Source: Azophilus sp965220425
GTDB taxonomy: Bacteria; Pseudomonadota; Gammaproteobacteria; Pseudomonadales; Azotimanducaceae
NCBI GenBank assembly: GCA_965220425.1
Contig: OZ244830.1
Location: 3,162,001-3,226,000, forward strand
DNA: 64,000 nt
Direction: 5' to 3'
The translations under genes were made by a program, and so were the position numbers. Within the stretch, counting starts at the first letter, position 1, and every line of letters begins with the position of its first letter. Under the pieces are notes generated by a model that was not told the DNA's origin, made no database searches, and was given only the letters and a program-made list of their open reading frames with translations. Below, piece after piece: positions 17,035 to 26,528 of this stretch.

Positions 17035-18653
17035 GCCTATGGTTTGCACAATCCCTTTCCGATGCGGCGAAACGCGCCGACGGGGAAGCAGTGAAGCCTT
17101 GCACCGGTTGCCGGAAACGCAGCCCGGGCGGCGGATTCCGGCCGGCGAGCCGGGGCGGTGGGTATCGGCCGGCGGGCCGGGCCGGCGGCGCGCTGCCAAT
17201 CCTGTCCGGGCTGAGCCTGTTCCTTGTCGGCACCGGCGCGGTTGCCGTGGCACAAGAGGACCGCGCCGGAATGGAGAGCCCTCCCATAGCCGTGGAGGTC
17301 GCGCCTGAACCCGCACCCCGAAACGTCATCCTGTTCGTCGGCGACGGCATGGGCGTATCCACGATTACCGCAGCGCGAATTCTGGCCGGGCAGCTCGCGG
17401 GCGGTTCGGGCGAGGAGCACAGCCTGTCGTTCGAGCGCTTCCCGCACGTGGCGCTGGTGAAGACCTACAACACCGACATGCAGGTGCCCGACAGCGCCGG
17501 CACCATGACCGCCATGGTCACCGGCGAAAAGACCCGCGCGGGGGTACTGAGCATTGGTGCGTCCGTCGAGCGGGGGGACTGTGCGGGCGGCCTCGGCAAC
17601 ACACTGACCACGCTGCTGGAACACGCGGAAGCCGCGGGCTATGCGACCGGGGTCGTCTCCACGGCGACGATCACCCATGCGACGCCGGGCGCCGCCTACG
17701 CACACACATCGGAGCGCGGCTGGGAGCACGATGCAGCCATGCCCCGCGAAGCTCTGGCCGCGGGCTGCGTGGATATCGCCCGGCAGCTCGTCGAATTCCC
17801 GGGCGGCGACGGCGTCGACGTCATCCTCGGCGGTGGCCGCGCGCATTTTCTGCCCCGGGACCAGGACGATCCCGAATATACGGAGTCAACGGGCCTGCGC
17901 GCCGATGGCCGGGACCTGACCGCGCAGTGGCTTGAGGGCAGCGGAAACCGCGACTACGTCTGGAACCGGGCACAGTTCGAGACCCTCGACCCGACCGCGG
18001 GGCGGCAGGTGCTTGGACTCTTCGAGCCCTCGCACATGCAATTCGAGGCCGACCGGGTCGCGGCCGGGGAAGGCGAACCGTCATTGGCCGATATGACCGG
18101 GTTCGCGATCGAGGCGCTGGCGGGCAATGCGCAAGGGTTCTTCCTGGTCGCCGAAGGCGGGCGCATCGATCATGCCCATCACTTCGGCAACGCATACCGG
18201 GCGCTGACCGATACCATCGCCTTCGATGCGGCGGTCACAGCCGCTCTCAAGGCGACCGATGCGGCCAATACACTGATTCTGGTCACGGCCGATCACAGCC
18301 ATACCTTCACCATCAGCGGCTATCCCCGCCGCGGCAATCCGATACTCGGTAAAGTGGAATCCGCCCCCGGGAAGCTGTCGCTCGACGCCAACGAGCTTCC
18401 CTATACCACGCTCGGCTATGCGAATGGACCGGGCTACCGGAAAGAACCGCCCGATCTGCGAGAGATCGACACCGAGGCGCCGGGTTTCCAGCAGGTTGCC
18501 GCCGTCAATCTGCCGATGGAGACCCACGGGGGCGAAGATGTGGCTGCTTACGCGAACGGGCTGGGCGCATCGAGACTCGGCGGCGTCATCGAACAGAACG
18601 ACCTCTACAGGGTGATGTACGACACCCTGTTCGGACCCGAACCAGCAGAGTAG
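17031..18653 (+). CDS. Alkaline phosphatase (PhoA family)
   Basis: 540 aa. The metal ligand is in NVILFVGDGMG (Asp105) and the nucleophile Ser155 in VPDSAGTMTAMVTG. ILVTADHSHTF and METHGGEDV provide the C-terminal metal histidines. It hydrolyses phosphomonoesters in the periplasm. The N-terminus is odd: the hydrophobic export segment (LPILSGLSLFLVGTGAVAVA) starts only at residue about 55, preceded by a basic Gly/Arg/Pro-rich stretch. That stretch is encoded by two GC-rich units (17123-17173). The true start may be further downstream at a GTG/CTG. It is coupled to gor and followed 7 bp later by a sodium symporter gene. Confidence 0.88.
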   Translation: MSLWFAQSLSDAAKRADGEAVKPCTGCRKRSPGGGFRPASRGGGYRPAGRAGGALPILSGLSLFLVGTGAVAVAQEDRAGMESPPIAVEVAPEPAPRNVILFVGDGMGVSTITAARILAGQLAGGSGEEHSLSFERFPHVALVKTYNTDMQVPDSAGTMTAMVTGEKTRAGVLSIGASVERGDCAGGLGNTLTTLLEHAEAAGYATGVVSTATITHATPGAAYAHTSERGWEHDAAMPREALAAGCVDIARQLVEFPGGDGVDVILGGGRAHFLPRDQDDPEYTESTGLRADGRDLTAQWLEGSGNRDYVWNRAQFETLDPTAGRQVLGLFEPSHMQFEADRVAAGEGEPSLADMTGFAIEALAGNAQGFFLVAEGGRIDHAHHFGNAYRALTDTIAFDAAVTAALKATDAANTLILVTADHSHTFTISGYPRRGNPILGKVESAPGKLSLDANELPYTTLGYANGPGYRKEPPDLREIDTEAPGFQQVAAVNLPMETHGGEDVAAYANGLGASRLGGVIEQNDLYRVMYDTLFGPEPAE

Positions 18654-18660
18654 GAAGGAC

Positions 18661-20325
18661 ATGGCGGCATTCGAACATATCATCGGCTTCCTCGACGGCC
18701 TGCTCGGCAGCGCCGTCTATTTCCCTTTCCTGCTGCTCGGCGTCGGCTTGTTCTTTACGCTGTATCTCGGCTTCCCCCAGGTGCGTTTCTTCAAGCATGC
18801 CTGTGGCGTCGTGACCGGCAAGTACTCCAAGGACGCGACCGAGGGCGACACTACCCACTTTCAGGCGCTTTCCACCGCCCTCTCCGGAACGGTAGGTACC
18901 GGCAACATCGGCGGCGTGGCCTTCGCCATCTTCCTCGGCGGGCCCGCGGCGCTCTTCTGGATGTGGATGACCGCCTTTCTCGGCATGACCACCAAGTTCG
19001 TGGAAGTCTCCATCAGCCACAAGTACCGCATCGTGGATGACGAGGGGCGCATCGCCGGCGGGCCGATGTACTACATGGAACGCGGGCTGAACATGAAGTG
19101 GCTGGCGGTCTTTTTCGCGGCGGCCATGGTCATCAGTTCTTTCGGCGGCGGCAACCTGCCGCAGAGCAACAACATGGCCTCCGGCCTCGAGACATCCTTC
19201 GGCATCCCGACCTGGGTGAGCGGCCTCGTACTCGCGGGGCTGCTGGGGCTGGTCATTGTCGGCGGCATCCGCCGCATCGCCCTGGTCGCGGCGAGCATCG
19301 TGCCCCTGATGGGCGTGCTCTACGCCATAGGCGCCATCGCCGTGGCGGTATCCAACCTCGACCAGATCGGCCCGTCGTTCGCGGCCGTCTTTCAGGACGC
19401 CTTTACAGGCTCGGCGGCAACCGGAGGCTTTCTCGGGGCAACCTTCGCCTACGCATTCAATCGAGGCGTCAACCGGGGCCTGTTCTCCAACGAGGCAGGG
19501 CAGGGCTCCGCGGCTGTCGCCCATGCCTCCGCGCGCACCGATGAACCGGTCTCGGAGGGCATGGTGGCCATTCTGGAGCCCTTCATCGATACGTTGGTCA
19601 TCTGTACGCTGACCGGCCTCGTGATCCTGTCATCCGGGGTCTGGAACGAGAAATTCGAGACCAAGTTCGCCGAGTTCGATACCGAGTTTCTTGCGGGGGA
19701 ATACACGGAAAGCGACCCCGAACACGTCCGCGCCCTGTTTGCTCACCTCGACATCGGCACAGCCGAGGACGACACCGTCATGCCCTATACGGGCGCCATC
19801 ACGGTAACCGACGGTACGGCAGACCTGGCCGGCGTCACCGTGCTGCACAACCGCTCCATAGCCGAAGACATGCATTTCTCTTCGAACGGCGAACCGTTTA
19901 CCGGCATTCTGGAGATCGAGAACGGCCGGCAAACGCGCACGGAAGTGGAGGTACGAGGCCGCTCACTGCTGCACTCCGTGCCGCTCACGGCCGAAGCGTT
20001 CAAGCGGAGCTTCTTCGGCGAGTTCGGCCAGTACGCGGTGACCGTCGGGCTGGTGCTGTTCGCCTTTTCCACGGCGGTCGCCTGGTCGTATTACGGCGAC
20101 CGGGCGATGACGTTCCTGTTCGGAACCCGCTCCGTACTTCCGTACCGGGTGGTCTACGTGATCGGTTTCTTCCTGGCGACGGTGGTGGACACCTCCCTGA
20201 TCTGGCTGATTTCAGCCGTCACCCTGGCGCTCATGACACTGCCGAACCTGCTCGGTTTGATGCTGATGCGCAGGGAGGTGAAAGCGCTCACGAACGCCTA
20301 CTGGAGCAAGTTCAAAAGCCGCTGA
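18661..20325 (+). CDS. Sodium:alanine/glycine symporter (AGCS family)
   Basis: 554 aa, multi-pass inner-membrane protein. The signature GTGNIGGVAFAIFLGGPAALFWMWMTAFLGM and FSNEAGQGSAAVAHASA identify the AGCS family, which couples Na+ to alanine or glycine uptake. Around residues 330-440 a hydrophilic segment of roughly 110 residues (FETKFAEFDTEFLAGEYTES onward) interrupts the membrane region. It is not usual for the short AGCS proteins and probably folds outside the membrane. It follows the phosphatase gene by 7 bp and may be in one transcript with gor and the phosphatase. Confidence 0.9.
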   Translation: MAAFEHIIGFLDGLLGSAVYFPFLLLGVGLFFTLYLGFPQVRFFKHACGVVTGKYSKDATEGDTTHFQALSTALSGTVGTGNIGGVAFAIFLGGPAALFWMWMTAFLGMTTKFVEVSISHKYRIVDDEGRIAGGPMYYMERGLNMKWLAVFFAAAMVISSFGGGNLPQSNNMASGLETSFGIPTWVSGLVLAGLLGLVIVGGIRRIALVAASIVPLMGVLYAIGAIAVAVSNLDQIGPSFAAVFQDAFTGSAATGGFLGATFAYAFNRGVNRGLFSNEAGQGSAAVAHASARTDEPVSEGMVAILEPFIDTLVICTLTGLVILSSGVWNEKFETKFAEFDTEFLAGEYTESDPEHVRALFAHLDIGTAEDDTVMPYTGAITVTDGTADLAGVTVLHNRSIAEDMHFSSNGEPFTGILEIENGRQTRTEVEVRGRSLLHSVPLTAEAFKRSFFGEFGQYAVTVGLVLFAFSTAVAWSYYGDRAMTFLFGTRSVLPYRVVYVIGFFLATVVDTSLIWLISAVTLALMTLPNLLGLMLMRREVKALTNAYWSKFKSR

Positions 20326-20362
20326 TTTGTTATAGTGCCGCACGACCAAGGGGGCCGACGCA

Positions 20363-20926
20363 ATGTCAATGAGAGTTACTTTCGACCTCGATGCCAAGGA
20401 CCTGGACTACTTCCGCGCGGTCATCGAGCGGGCCAGGGCGTGCGCCGGCAAAGCCGACGAGACCGAGATCATCTCCAAGGCGCGCGTAGTCATCGAGCAG
20501 GTCGGAAGCTCCGATGTTCCTGCTTTCGTCCACCAGCGGATCGGCAAACTCGAGAGCCTCATCAAGATGGTCGAGGATGAGGAGTGGGCGCTGGCGAGCC
20601 CCGAACGGAAGAACGTCCTCTCGGCGCTTTCCTATTTCGCGGAACCCCAGGACATCATCCCGGACAACGTGCCGGTGCTGGGTTACCTCGACGACGCCAT
20701 CATGATCGAACTCGTCGTCAAGGAACTGCACCACGAAATCGAGGCATTCGGAGATTTCTGCCGCTATCGGGAGGAAGAGAGGGCGCGCGATCGCAACCCG
20801 AACCTTTCACGCAGCGACTACCTCGATGCCAAGCGGCGCCAGTTGCAGCAGCGCATGCGGCGCCGGCGCGGGGCCGCCGCAAAACGGCCCTCTGGCGGGA
20901 GCCGCCCGCGCTTCCGGTTGTTCTGA
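20363..20926 (+). CDS. DUF1232 (YkvA-like) protein
   Basis: 187 aa. The central segment ALSYFAEPQDIIPDNVPVLGYLDDAIMIELV is the DUF1232 signature (DxIPD...GxxDD). The function of this domain is unknown; members are small and sometimes membrane-associated. Here the N-terminal 90 residues look helical and soluble, and the C-terminus is strongly basic (RRRQLQQRMRRRRGAAAK). It lies 37 bp after the symporter gene in the same direction. Confidence 0.8.
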   Translation: MSMRVTFDLDAKDLDYFRAVIERARACAGKADETEIISKARVVIEQVGSSDVPAFVHQRIGKLESLIKMVEDEEWALASPERKNVLSALSYFAEPQDIIPDNVPVLGYLDDAIMIELVVKELHHEIEAFGDFCRYREEERARDRNPNLSRSDYLDAKRRQLQQRMRRRRGAAAKRPSGGSRPRFRLF

Positions 20927-21234
20927 GCGCTCCACCGCGGCGAACCACCCCGCTGGCGCGCAGGTAACAACCCCGGGATCCAGGAAGAGAGTCGGTGTGC
21001 GGTGCGGTCGTCCGGCACCTTTAAGGCTTGTGGTAGGCCCATCGCACAGAAAGACAAGTCCGCCTGGCGTGCCGGATGACCGTACCGCATACCGACTCGG
21101 ACCCCGATTGCCGACAGCCGGCATCCTGTTCAATACGACTGGCTTGAAATACCTGAATATCAATGGCTTAACAATTTGTTCCATGCGAGGCGCATGGCTC
21201 CTCGAACCCGAAAAGCGCGCGCCGGGGGACATTT
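20927..21234. other. Intergenic region with a long inverted repeat
   Basis: No gene is visible. Two 30-bp arms, 20989-21018 and 21069-21098, are inverted copies matching at 27 of 30 positions (GAGTCGGTGTGCGG against its complement), with a 50-bp loop. It lies between convergent genes, so it could serve as a bidirectional terminator or RNA hairpin, or be a miniature element. A partial relative of the right arm lies at 30543-30608. Confidence 0.6.
20989..21098. repeat. 30-bp inverted repeat with 50-bp loop
   Basis: The arms differ at three positions, all G/A versus C/T exchanges that would keep G-U pairing in at least one RNA strand. The loop continues with a weaker CTTGT/ACAAG pairing. Confidence 0.7.
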
Positions 21235-23025
21235 TCAGGGCGTCAGGCTCAGGCAGGCCTCGCAGATCGCGTAGGTGTTTTTCGGATCGTTCAGCGACTC
21301 GGCCACGTCCCAGGCCTTGAGCACGACGCCGGAGATCCGGCCCGGCGGGGTGGACTCCGCGGAATCCATGAGTTGCTGAATCAGCACCTCCCGCGGCGAG
21401 AGCGGCGTGGTGAAGCGCTTGACGCCATACTCGGTCAACCCGGCGAGTTCCGCAGCCGCCTCTACCGCATCCGGAAGGCTGCCCAAAGCATCGACCAGGC
21501 CAAGCTCAAGTGCTCGCGAACCGAGCCAGACGCGGCCTTGCGCGACCTCTTCCACGGCATCCGGAGTCATGTCGCGGCCGCGGGCTACCAGGTTGATGAA
21601 CTGGCGATAGCCGTGTTCGATGCTGAACTGCATGACCCGTTGCACGGGTTCGCTCGGTGTCCGCAGAGGATCCATGGCGCCCGACCAGGGCGAGCTTCCC
21701 ACGCCGTCCGTATGCACGCCGATGCTGGACAGCGACTCCTCCAGATTGAGGAGCAGGGCGAATATGCCGATCGAGCCCGTAATGGTGGTCGGATGCGCGA
21801 CGATCCGGTCGGCCGTGGAAGAAACCCAATACCCCCCCGAGGCAGCCACGCTGCCCATGGAAGCGACGACAGGCTTGCCGGCCGACTGGACCAGTTCCAA
21901 CTCCTGGCGAATCAATTCCGAAGCAAAGGCGCTGCCGCCGGGCGAGTCGACACGGAGGACCAGTGCTTTCACTGCATCGTCCTCGCGCGCCTGCTGAATG
22001 AGCTCAACCAGATTGTCCGCCGCGGCCGCGTCGCGATCGTCACCCATCTGAATGGCCCCGCGGGCGAATACCAGCCCCACATTGCCCGGTTCGGATTGAC
22101 GCGGGCCCAGGGCCTTGAGATAGGCCCGGTAGCCGATACCGTTGAAATCATTGTCCTCATCCCGGCCGACCGTATCGGCGATGTGCGAACGCATCTGGTC
22201 GGCGGACATCAACTCATCGACAAGCCCCGACTCGAGCGCGGCCCTGGCGGCATCGCCGTCGGTTTGGGCCAGAGCCTCGTCAAACGACTCGGTGAAACGA
22301 TCGAGCGACGCCTCGTCCAGGTTCCGTTCGTCCAGGATGCGCTGCCGGTAGGCGGCCCAGAGGCCGTCCACGAGCGCCTGATTCGCTTCCTTGGCCGCAT
22401 CGGACATGTCGTCGCGGATGAACGGCTCCACGGCTGCCTTGTATTGCCCCACGCGAAAGACGTACACGTTCAGTTTCAGCTTTTCCAGCAGGCTCTTGAA
22501 ATACGGCTGAAAGGTTCCGTATCCCGGCAGAAAGAGAAAGCCGTCCGGATGCATGTACACCGCGTCCGCATGGCTCGCTATGGCGTACTGCGGCTGAGTG
22601 TAGCTGTCGCCGACGGCTACGGTTGCCTTGCCGGCCTCCTTGAAGCGGGCAAGGGCGGCGCCGATGGTCTCCGCGTGTGCGGCGGACGCGTAGTCCAGTT
22701 CGTCGAGATCGAGCACGATCATCTCGATGCGTCCGTCCCCGGCCGCGCGGTCGATGGCGCGCACCAGTTCATGGATATCGGTCTCGGACGCGCCGTCGGG
22801 CGCCCACAGGTTCTGGAACGGGTCGCGTGGCACGGTCTGCTCCACCACCACGCCTTCGGGATTCAGGACCAGTGCGCTGCCGTCCGGGACGCCGGGTGTT
22901 TCGAAAGCGTCCAGAATCGCAATCAGCACGACCACCAGCAGAACGATGAACAGCGTGTTCATCACGAAGTTGCGGGCTCGGGTAAGAAATGCCCCCAGGC
23001 GCCTCAATTTGCTCGGTTTGGTCAT
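21235..23025 (-). CDS. sppA: Signal peptide peptidase SppA, long (67K) type
   Basis: 596 aa from ATG 23025 (AGGAAG upstream); the longer upstream frame is not conserved in character. An N-terminal membrane anchor (FVMNTLFIVLLVVVLIAIL) is followed by two S49 protease-like domains. The catalytic lysine lies in FRVGQYKAAVEPF, the N-terminal-domain position used by the E. coli enzyme, and the serine in SMGSVAASGGYWVSS. The protein degrades cleaved signal peptides in the membrane. It is transcribed divergently from murF. Confidence 0.9.
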   Translation of the reverse strand: MTKPSKLRRLGAFLTRARNFVMNTLFIVLLVVVLIAILDAFETPGVPDGSALVLNPEGVVVEQTVPRDPFQNLWAPDGASETDIHELVRAIDRAAGDGRIEMIVLDLDELDYASAAHAETIGAALARFKEAGKATVAVGDSYTQPQYAIASHADAVYMHPDGFLFLPGYGTFQPYFKSLLEKLKLNVYVFRVGQYKAAVEPFIRDDMSDAAKEANQALVDGLWAAYRQRILDERNLDEASLDRFTESFDEALAQTDGDAARAALESGLVDELMSADQMRSHIADTVGRDEDNDFNGIGYRAYLKALGPRQSEPGNVGLVFARGAIQMGDDRDAAAADNLVELIQQAREDDAVKALVLRVDSPGGSAFASELIRQELELVQSAGKPVVASMGSVAASGGYWVSSTADRIVAHPTTITGSIGIFALLLNLEESLSSIGVHTDGVGSSPWSGAMDPLRTPSEPVQRVMQFSIEHGYRQFINLVARGRDMTPDAVEEVAQGRVWLGSRALELGLVDALGSLPDAVEAAAELAGLTEYGVKRFTTPLSPREVLIQQLMDSAESTPPGRISGVVLKAWDVAESLNDPKNTYAICEACLSLTP

Positions 23026-23465
23026 GGAACCAACTTCCTGTCCCACGGGTTTCGATCGTTTCGGCGCGCCCCCGCGGGCTTGTGACAGGGCACCGCCGGC
23101 GGGCATGGCCCGCGCCATTGACAAAGGGGGCAACGCGGCAACGGGCCTCGCGAGGCGCGCCCTTCGCAGGCGAGCATACCACGGCACCGTTTCGTTTTGG
23201 CTTTGCCCACACACCGGAAATCGGCACGGGCCACGCCTGCGCCGGGTTCCGCGAAAAAGTCGTCGAACCAACGGATACTAGTGGGGCACTACGCGGAGAT
23301 TTTGCATCTTCCGCGTTCCGGCATGACGCCAACTTGAGCGGGAAGGCCGCCTGTGGTGAAGTTCAGCGGTGGTTTCTCCGGCGAACTCAAGACGATTTCC
23401 ATGACAGGGCTTCGATACGCGGACAGGGTTCCGGCAGACCGGCCCGGGTTGACGGAGGGCGGACC
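23026..23465. other. Divergent intergenic region sppA/murF
   Basis: About 440 bp. It is open in several frames because of high GC, but no frame shows recognisable protein character. It must contain the promoters of both genes. A GGAGGG ribosome-binding site at 23454-23459 precedes the murF TTG. Confidence 0.5.
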
Positions 23466-24830
23466 TTGAGCGGCCCCCTGTGGCGGTGGTCGGAACTGTG
23501 CCAGGCGCTCGGCGTGTCGCCCGCGAACGGACCGGACATCACCGGCGTCACGATCGACTCCCGCGCCACGAACCCGGGAGACCTCTTTATCGCCCTGCCC
23601 GGCGACCCGGGACCGCGGTTCAATGCCGGCAGCCGCTCCGAGCGGGACGGCCATGATTTCGTGGCTCACGCCGCCGGGAACGGCGCGTCAGGAGCGCTCG
23701 TGCACCGCGACGTGGAAGCCGGCCTGCCCCTGTTGCGCATCCGCGATACGCTGGACGGGCTCTGGGCGATCGGCCGGGCGCGGCGCGCCAGGTTGACGGG
23801 CGACATCGTTGCCGTGACCGGCAGCAGCGGCAAAACCACTGCCAAGACCCTGCTCGGCGCCGCCCTCGACGCCTTTGCCACCGAAGGCAGCCTGAACAAC
23901 CACCTCGGCGTTCCCTTGTCGCTGGCGCGAACGCCGCGCGAGGCGGCCACCGCCGTCTTTGAGATCGGCGCCAATCACCCCGGAGAAATAGCACCGCTGT
24001 CTCAGTTGGTGCGCCCGACGGTTGCCGTGGTGCTGAATGTCCACCCCGCCCATGCCGAGTTCTTCGCGGACGCCAATGGGATACGCAGGGAAAAACTCAG
24101 TATTCATAAAGGGTTGGAAGGAAAAGGTCATCTGGTAGTTGATGAATCCGTACCCCTCGATGGATTGCCGGCGAACCTGCGCACGGTGACGTTCGGGACC
24201 GGTGCGGGTTGCCGGGTGCGGTTGCTCGGTCAGGGTGACGGGCGTGCGGAATACCGGCTTGAGGGCCGTAAGGTCACCGCTAGGGTCCCCGCAGGAGGAC
24301 CGCATCGTGCCCGGCTCATCGGCGCCGTGCTGGGCGTTCTGACCGCCCTGGGTCGTGACCTCGAGCCGGCCCTGGACCTGCCGGAAAGTCTCGTCCCGGC
24401 CGGCCGCGGCAACGCCTCCGTGGCCGGAGGCGTCACCGTCGTGGACGACAGCTACAACGCGAATCCGGAAAGCATGAAGGCCGCACTCAAACAACTGGGC
24501 GGCGCCTCGGGGCGCAAGGTGGCGGTGCTGGGCGAAATGCTGGAACTGGGTGACGGAGCACCCGCTTACCACGCCAGCCTGGCCCCCTGGTGCCAGCCGC
24601 TGGACCGGGTTGTCGCGGTCGGGGCCGGCATGCGGCCGCTGTTCGACCGCCTGAAACCGCGGCAGCAGTGGTTGTGGTGCGACCGGGCCGACGATGCACT
24701 GCTGGAGGCTCTGCTCAGCGGGCTGCAGGCCGGCGACCGCGTGCTGGTGAAAGGCTCGAACCGGGTCTTCTGGGCGCACCGGTTCGTCGCCCGGCTTTGC
24801 CAGGCATTGCAAGAGGTGAATCGCGCCTGA
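23466..24830 (+). CDS. murF: UDP-N-acetylmuramoyl-tripeptide--D-alanyl-D-alanine ligase
   Basis: 454 aa from TTG 23466, chosen for GGAGGG 6 nt upstream; no better ATG exists in the frame. The N-terminal substrate domain includes ITGVTIDSRATNPGDLFIALPG. The ATP loop is VTGSSGKTTAKT, the central domain has NNHLGVPLSL and FEIGANHPGEI, and the C-terminal domain has VVDDSYNANPESMKAAL. It adds D-Ala-D-Ala to UDP-MurNAc-tripeptide, the last cytoplasmic step of the peptidoglycan stem. It is unusual in standing outside a division and cell wall cluster, with moaA downstream. Confidence 0.93.
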   Translation: MSGPLWRWSELCQALGVSPANGPDITGVTIDSRATNPGDLFIALPGDPGPRFNAGSRSERDGHDFVAHAAGNGASGALVHRDVEAGLPLLRIRDTLDGLWAIGRARRARLTGDIVAVTGSSGKTTAKTLLGAALDAFATEGSLNNHLGVPLSLARTPREAATAVFEIGANHPGEIAPLSQLVRPTVAVVLNVHPAHAEFFADANGIRREKLSIHKGLEGKGHLVVDESVPLDGLPANLRTVTFGTGAGCRVRLLGQGDGRAEYRLEGRKVTARVPAGGPHRARLIGAVLGVLTALGRDLEPALDLPESLVPAGRGNASVAGGVTVVDDSYNANPESMKAALKQLGGASGRKVAVLGEMLELGDGAPAYHASLAPWCQPLDRVVAVGAGMRPLFDRLKPRQQWLWCDRADDALLEALLSGLQAGDRVLVKGSNRVFWAHRFVARLCQALQEVNRA

Positions 24831-24881
24831 GGCGCGGTCCGAAGCTCGCCCTCGTTACGGGTAACAGGCATACTGTCGCGG

Positions 24882-25871
24882 TTGTTTCGAGTACCGGGAT
24901 GCGCATTGATCGTCGATGCCCAAGGCCGCCGTTTCCGCAATCTGCGCATCAGCCTGACGGCTGCGTGCAACTACGCCTGCACCTATTGCGTGCCCGACGG
25001 CAAACGCCTGCAGGCCGCGCGGCAGGAACTCGACGGCGACGAACTGCTTTACGCCGCTGAACTGCTGATCGATGCCGCGGGCATCGAGAAGGTGCGCATC
25101 ACCGGCGGCGAACCCCTGCTTTCGCCCAAGTTCGATGCGCTGCTGCCGGCCATCATGCGCCTGCCGCTCGCGGATGTGTCCCTGACTACCAACGGGCAAC
25201 TGTTGACCCGCCAGGCGACGACAATCCTGAATTCCGGCGTGCGCCGCATCAATGTCAGCCTCGATACGCTCGACCCGGGCGCTTTCCCGCGCATCGCGCG
25301 CACCGGCGATCTGGCAACCGTGCTGCTGGGCATCGAACAGATGCTCGCAGCGGGAATCCGGATCAAGGTCAACATGGTGCCCATGCGCACCAGGAACGCC
25401 GATCAGGTATTGCCGATGCTCGACTACTGCTTCGAGCGCGGCATCGAGCTCCGTTTCATCGAGCTCATGAACATGGGGCATCTGCGGTCGGCCAACCAGT
25501 ACGTCCAGGACTTTTACGGAATGGAGGAAATCCTGGACACCATCGGCACACGATACGAATTCGCCCGCACGGACGCGCCGTACGACTCCACGGCCGTACG
25601 CTTCGAGGTGCCCGGCCGTGGTGTCTTCGGCGTCATCGCCAACGAGAGCGAACCCTTCTGCAGTTCCTGCACACGCTTGCGGCTCTCATCCAACGGCCGC
25701 CTGTACGGATGCCTCTCCAATGCCAGTTCCCACGATATCCGCGACGTTCTGGAGCTTCCGCGGCGGCAGGCGCTGCCCCGCATTCGACATCTGCTCGGGC
25801 TGGCACTGGCCGATAAGCAGACATTGAATTTCCGCGGTGAAGTCACCGTCATGAAATTCATCGGCGGGTAA
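24882..25871 (+). CDS. moaA: GTP 3',8-cyclase MoaA
   Basis: 329 aa from TTG 24882 (an alternative TTG at 24906 is nearer to the conserved region). Radical SAM cluster is CNYACTYC, the SAM-binding GGE lies in ITGGEPLL, and the second Fe-S cluster is CSSCTRLRLSSNGRLYGC. It ends in the GG tail (MKFIGG) required for MoaA activity. It catalyses the first step of molybdenum cofactor synthesis together with MoaC, which is not in the window. It lies 51 bp after murF. Confidence 0.92.
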   Translation: MFRVPGCALIVDAQGRRFRNLRISLTAACNYACTYCVPDGKRLQAARQELDGDELLYAAELLIDAAGIEKVRITGGEPLLSPKFDALLPAIMRLPLADVSLTTNGQLLTRQATTILNSGVRRINVSLDTLDPGAFPRIARTGDLATVLLGIEQMLAAGIRIKVNMVPMRTRNADQVLPMLDYCFERGIELRFIELMNMGHLRSANQYVQDFYGMEEILDTIGTRYEFARTDAPYDSTAVRFEVPGRGVFGVIANESEPFCSSCTRLRLSSNGRLYGCLSNASSHDIRDVLELPRRQALPRIRHLLGLALADKQTLNFRGEVTVMKFIGG

Positions 25872-25972
25872 CACGCTAACGGGGCGATGCCTCGGCCCGA
25901 CGTGAAAGCGGTGAACGGGTGCGAACTTCACTCATTTGACAACCTTATCCGCGAACAAGAGGTCTGGATGCA

Positions 25973-26518
25973 GTGCCGGCCGACCCCGAAAATCTGTTCG
26001 AGACCCTGAAGTCGCTGCAGGCCGGCCGGCGGTTACCGCCCGTCGAGCGTTGGAATCCGCCGCGGGAAGGGCGAATCGACATTCGCATCAGCCGGGACGG
26101 AACCTGGTTGCACGAGGGCAGGCCGTTCACCCGCATGGCCCTGGTGCGTCTCTTTTCCACGGTCCTGCGCCGCGACGGAGACCGTTACTACCTGGTCACT
26201 CCCCACGAAAAGCTTGCCATCGACGTCGAAGACGCACCGTTCCTGGCGGTCGACTTCGTCTCCCGGGGTGAGGAGGCCAGCCTCGAGATCGGTTTCCGCA
26301 CGAACACCGACGACGTGGTGTTCGCCGGCCCGGGGCACCGGGTGTGGATCGAACAGGATGCAAGTGGACCGAGACCCTATGTCCATGTACGCGGAGGACT
26401 GAACGCGCTGATCGCGCGCTCCGTCTACTACCCCTTGATGGACCTGGCGGAGGAGCACGGCGGGCGCCTTTGGCTCCGTTCGAGAGGAGAGCGCTTCGAC
26501 CTCGGTTCGGCTACCTGA
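25973..26518 (+). CDS. DUF1285 family protein
   Basis: 181 aa from GTG 25973, with AGAGGT about 9 nt upstream. The segments PVERWNPPREGRIDIRI, GTWLHEGRPFTR, YYLVTPHEKLAIDVEDAPFLA and GLNALIARSVYYPL match the DUF1285 family, whose function is unknown. No signal peptide or membrane segment. It converges on the ETF-QO gene with only 10 bp between the ends. Confidence 0.8.
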   Translation: MPADPENLFETLKSLQAGRRLPPVERWNPPREGRIDIRISRDGTWLHEGRPFTRMALVRLFSTVLRRDGDRYYLVTPHEKLAIDVEDAPFLAVDFVSRGEEASLEIGFRTNTDDVVFAGPGHRVWIEQDASGPRPYVHVRGGLNALIARSVYYPLMDLAEEHGGRLWLRSRGERFDLGSAT

Positions 26519-26528
26519 GCCGAGGTCG

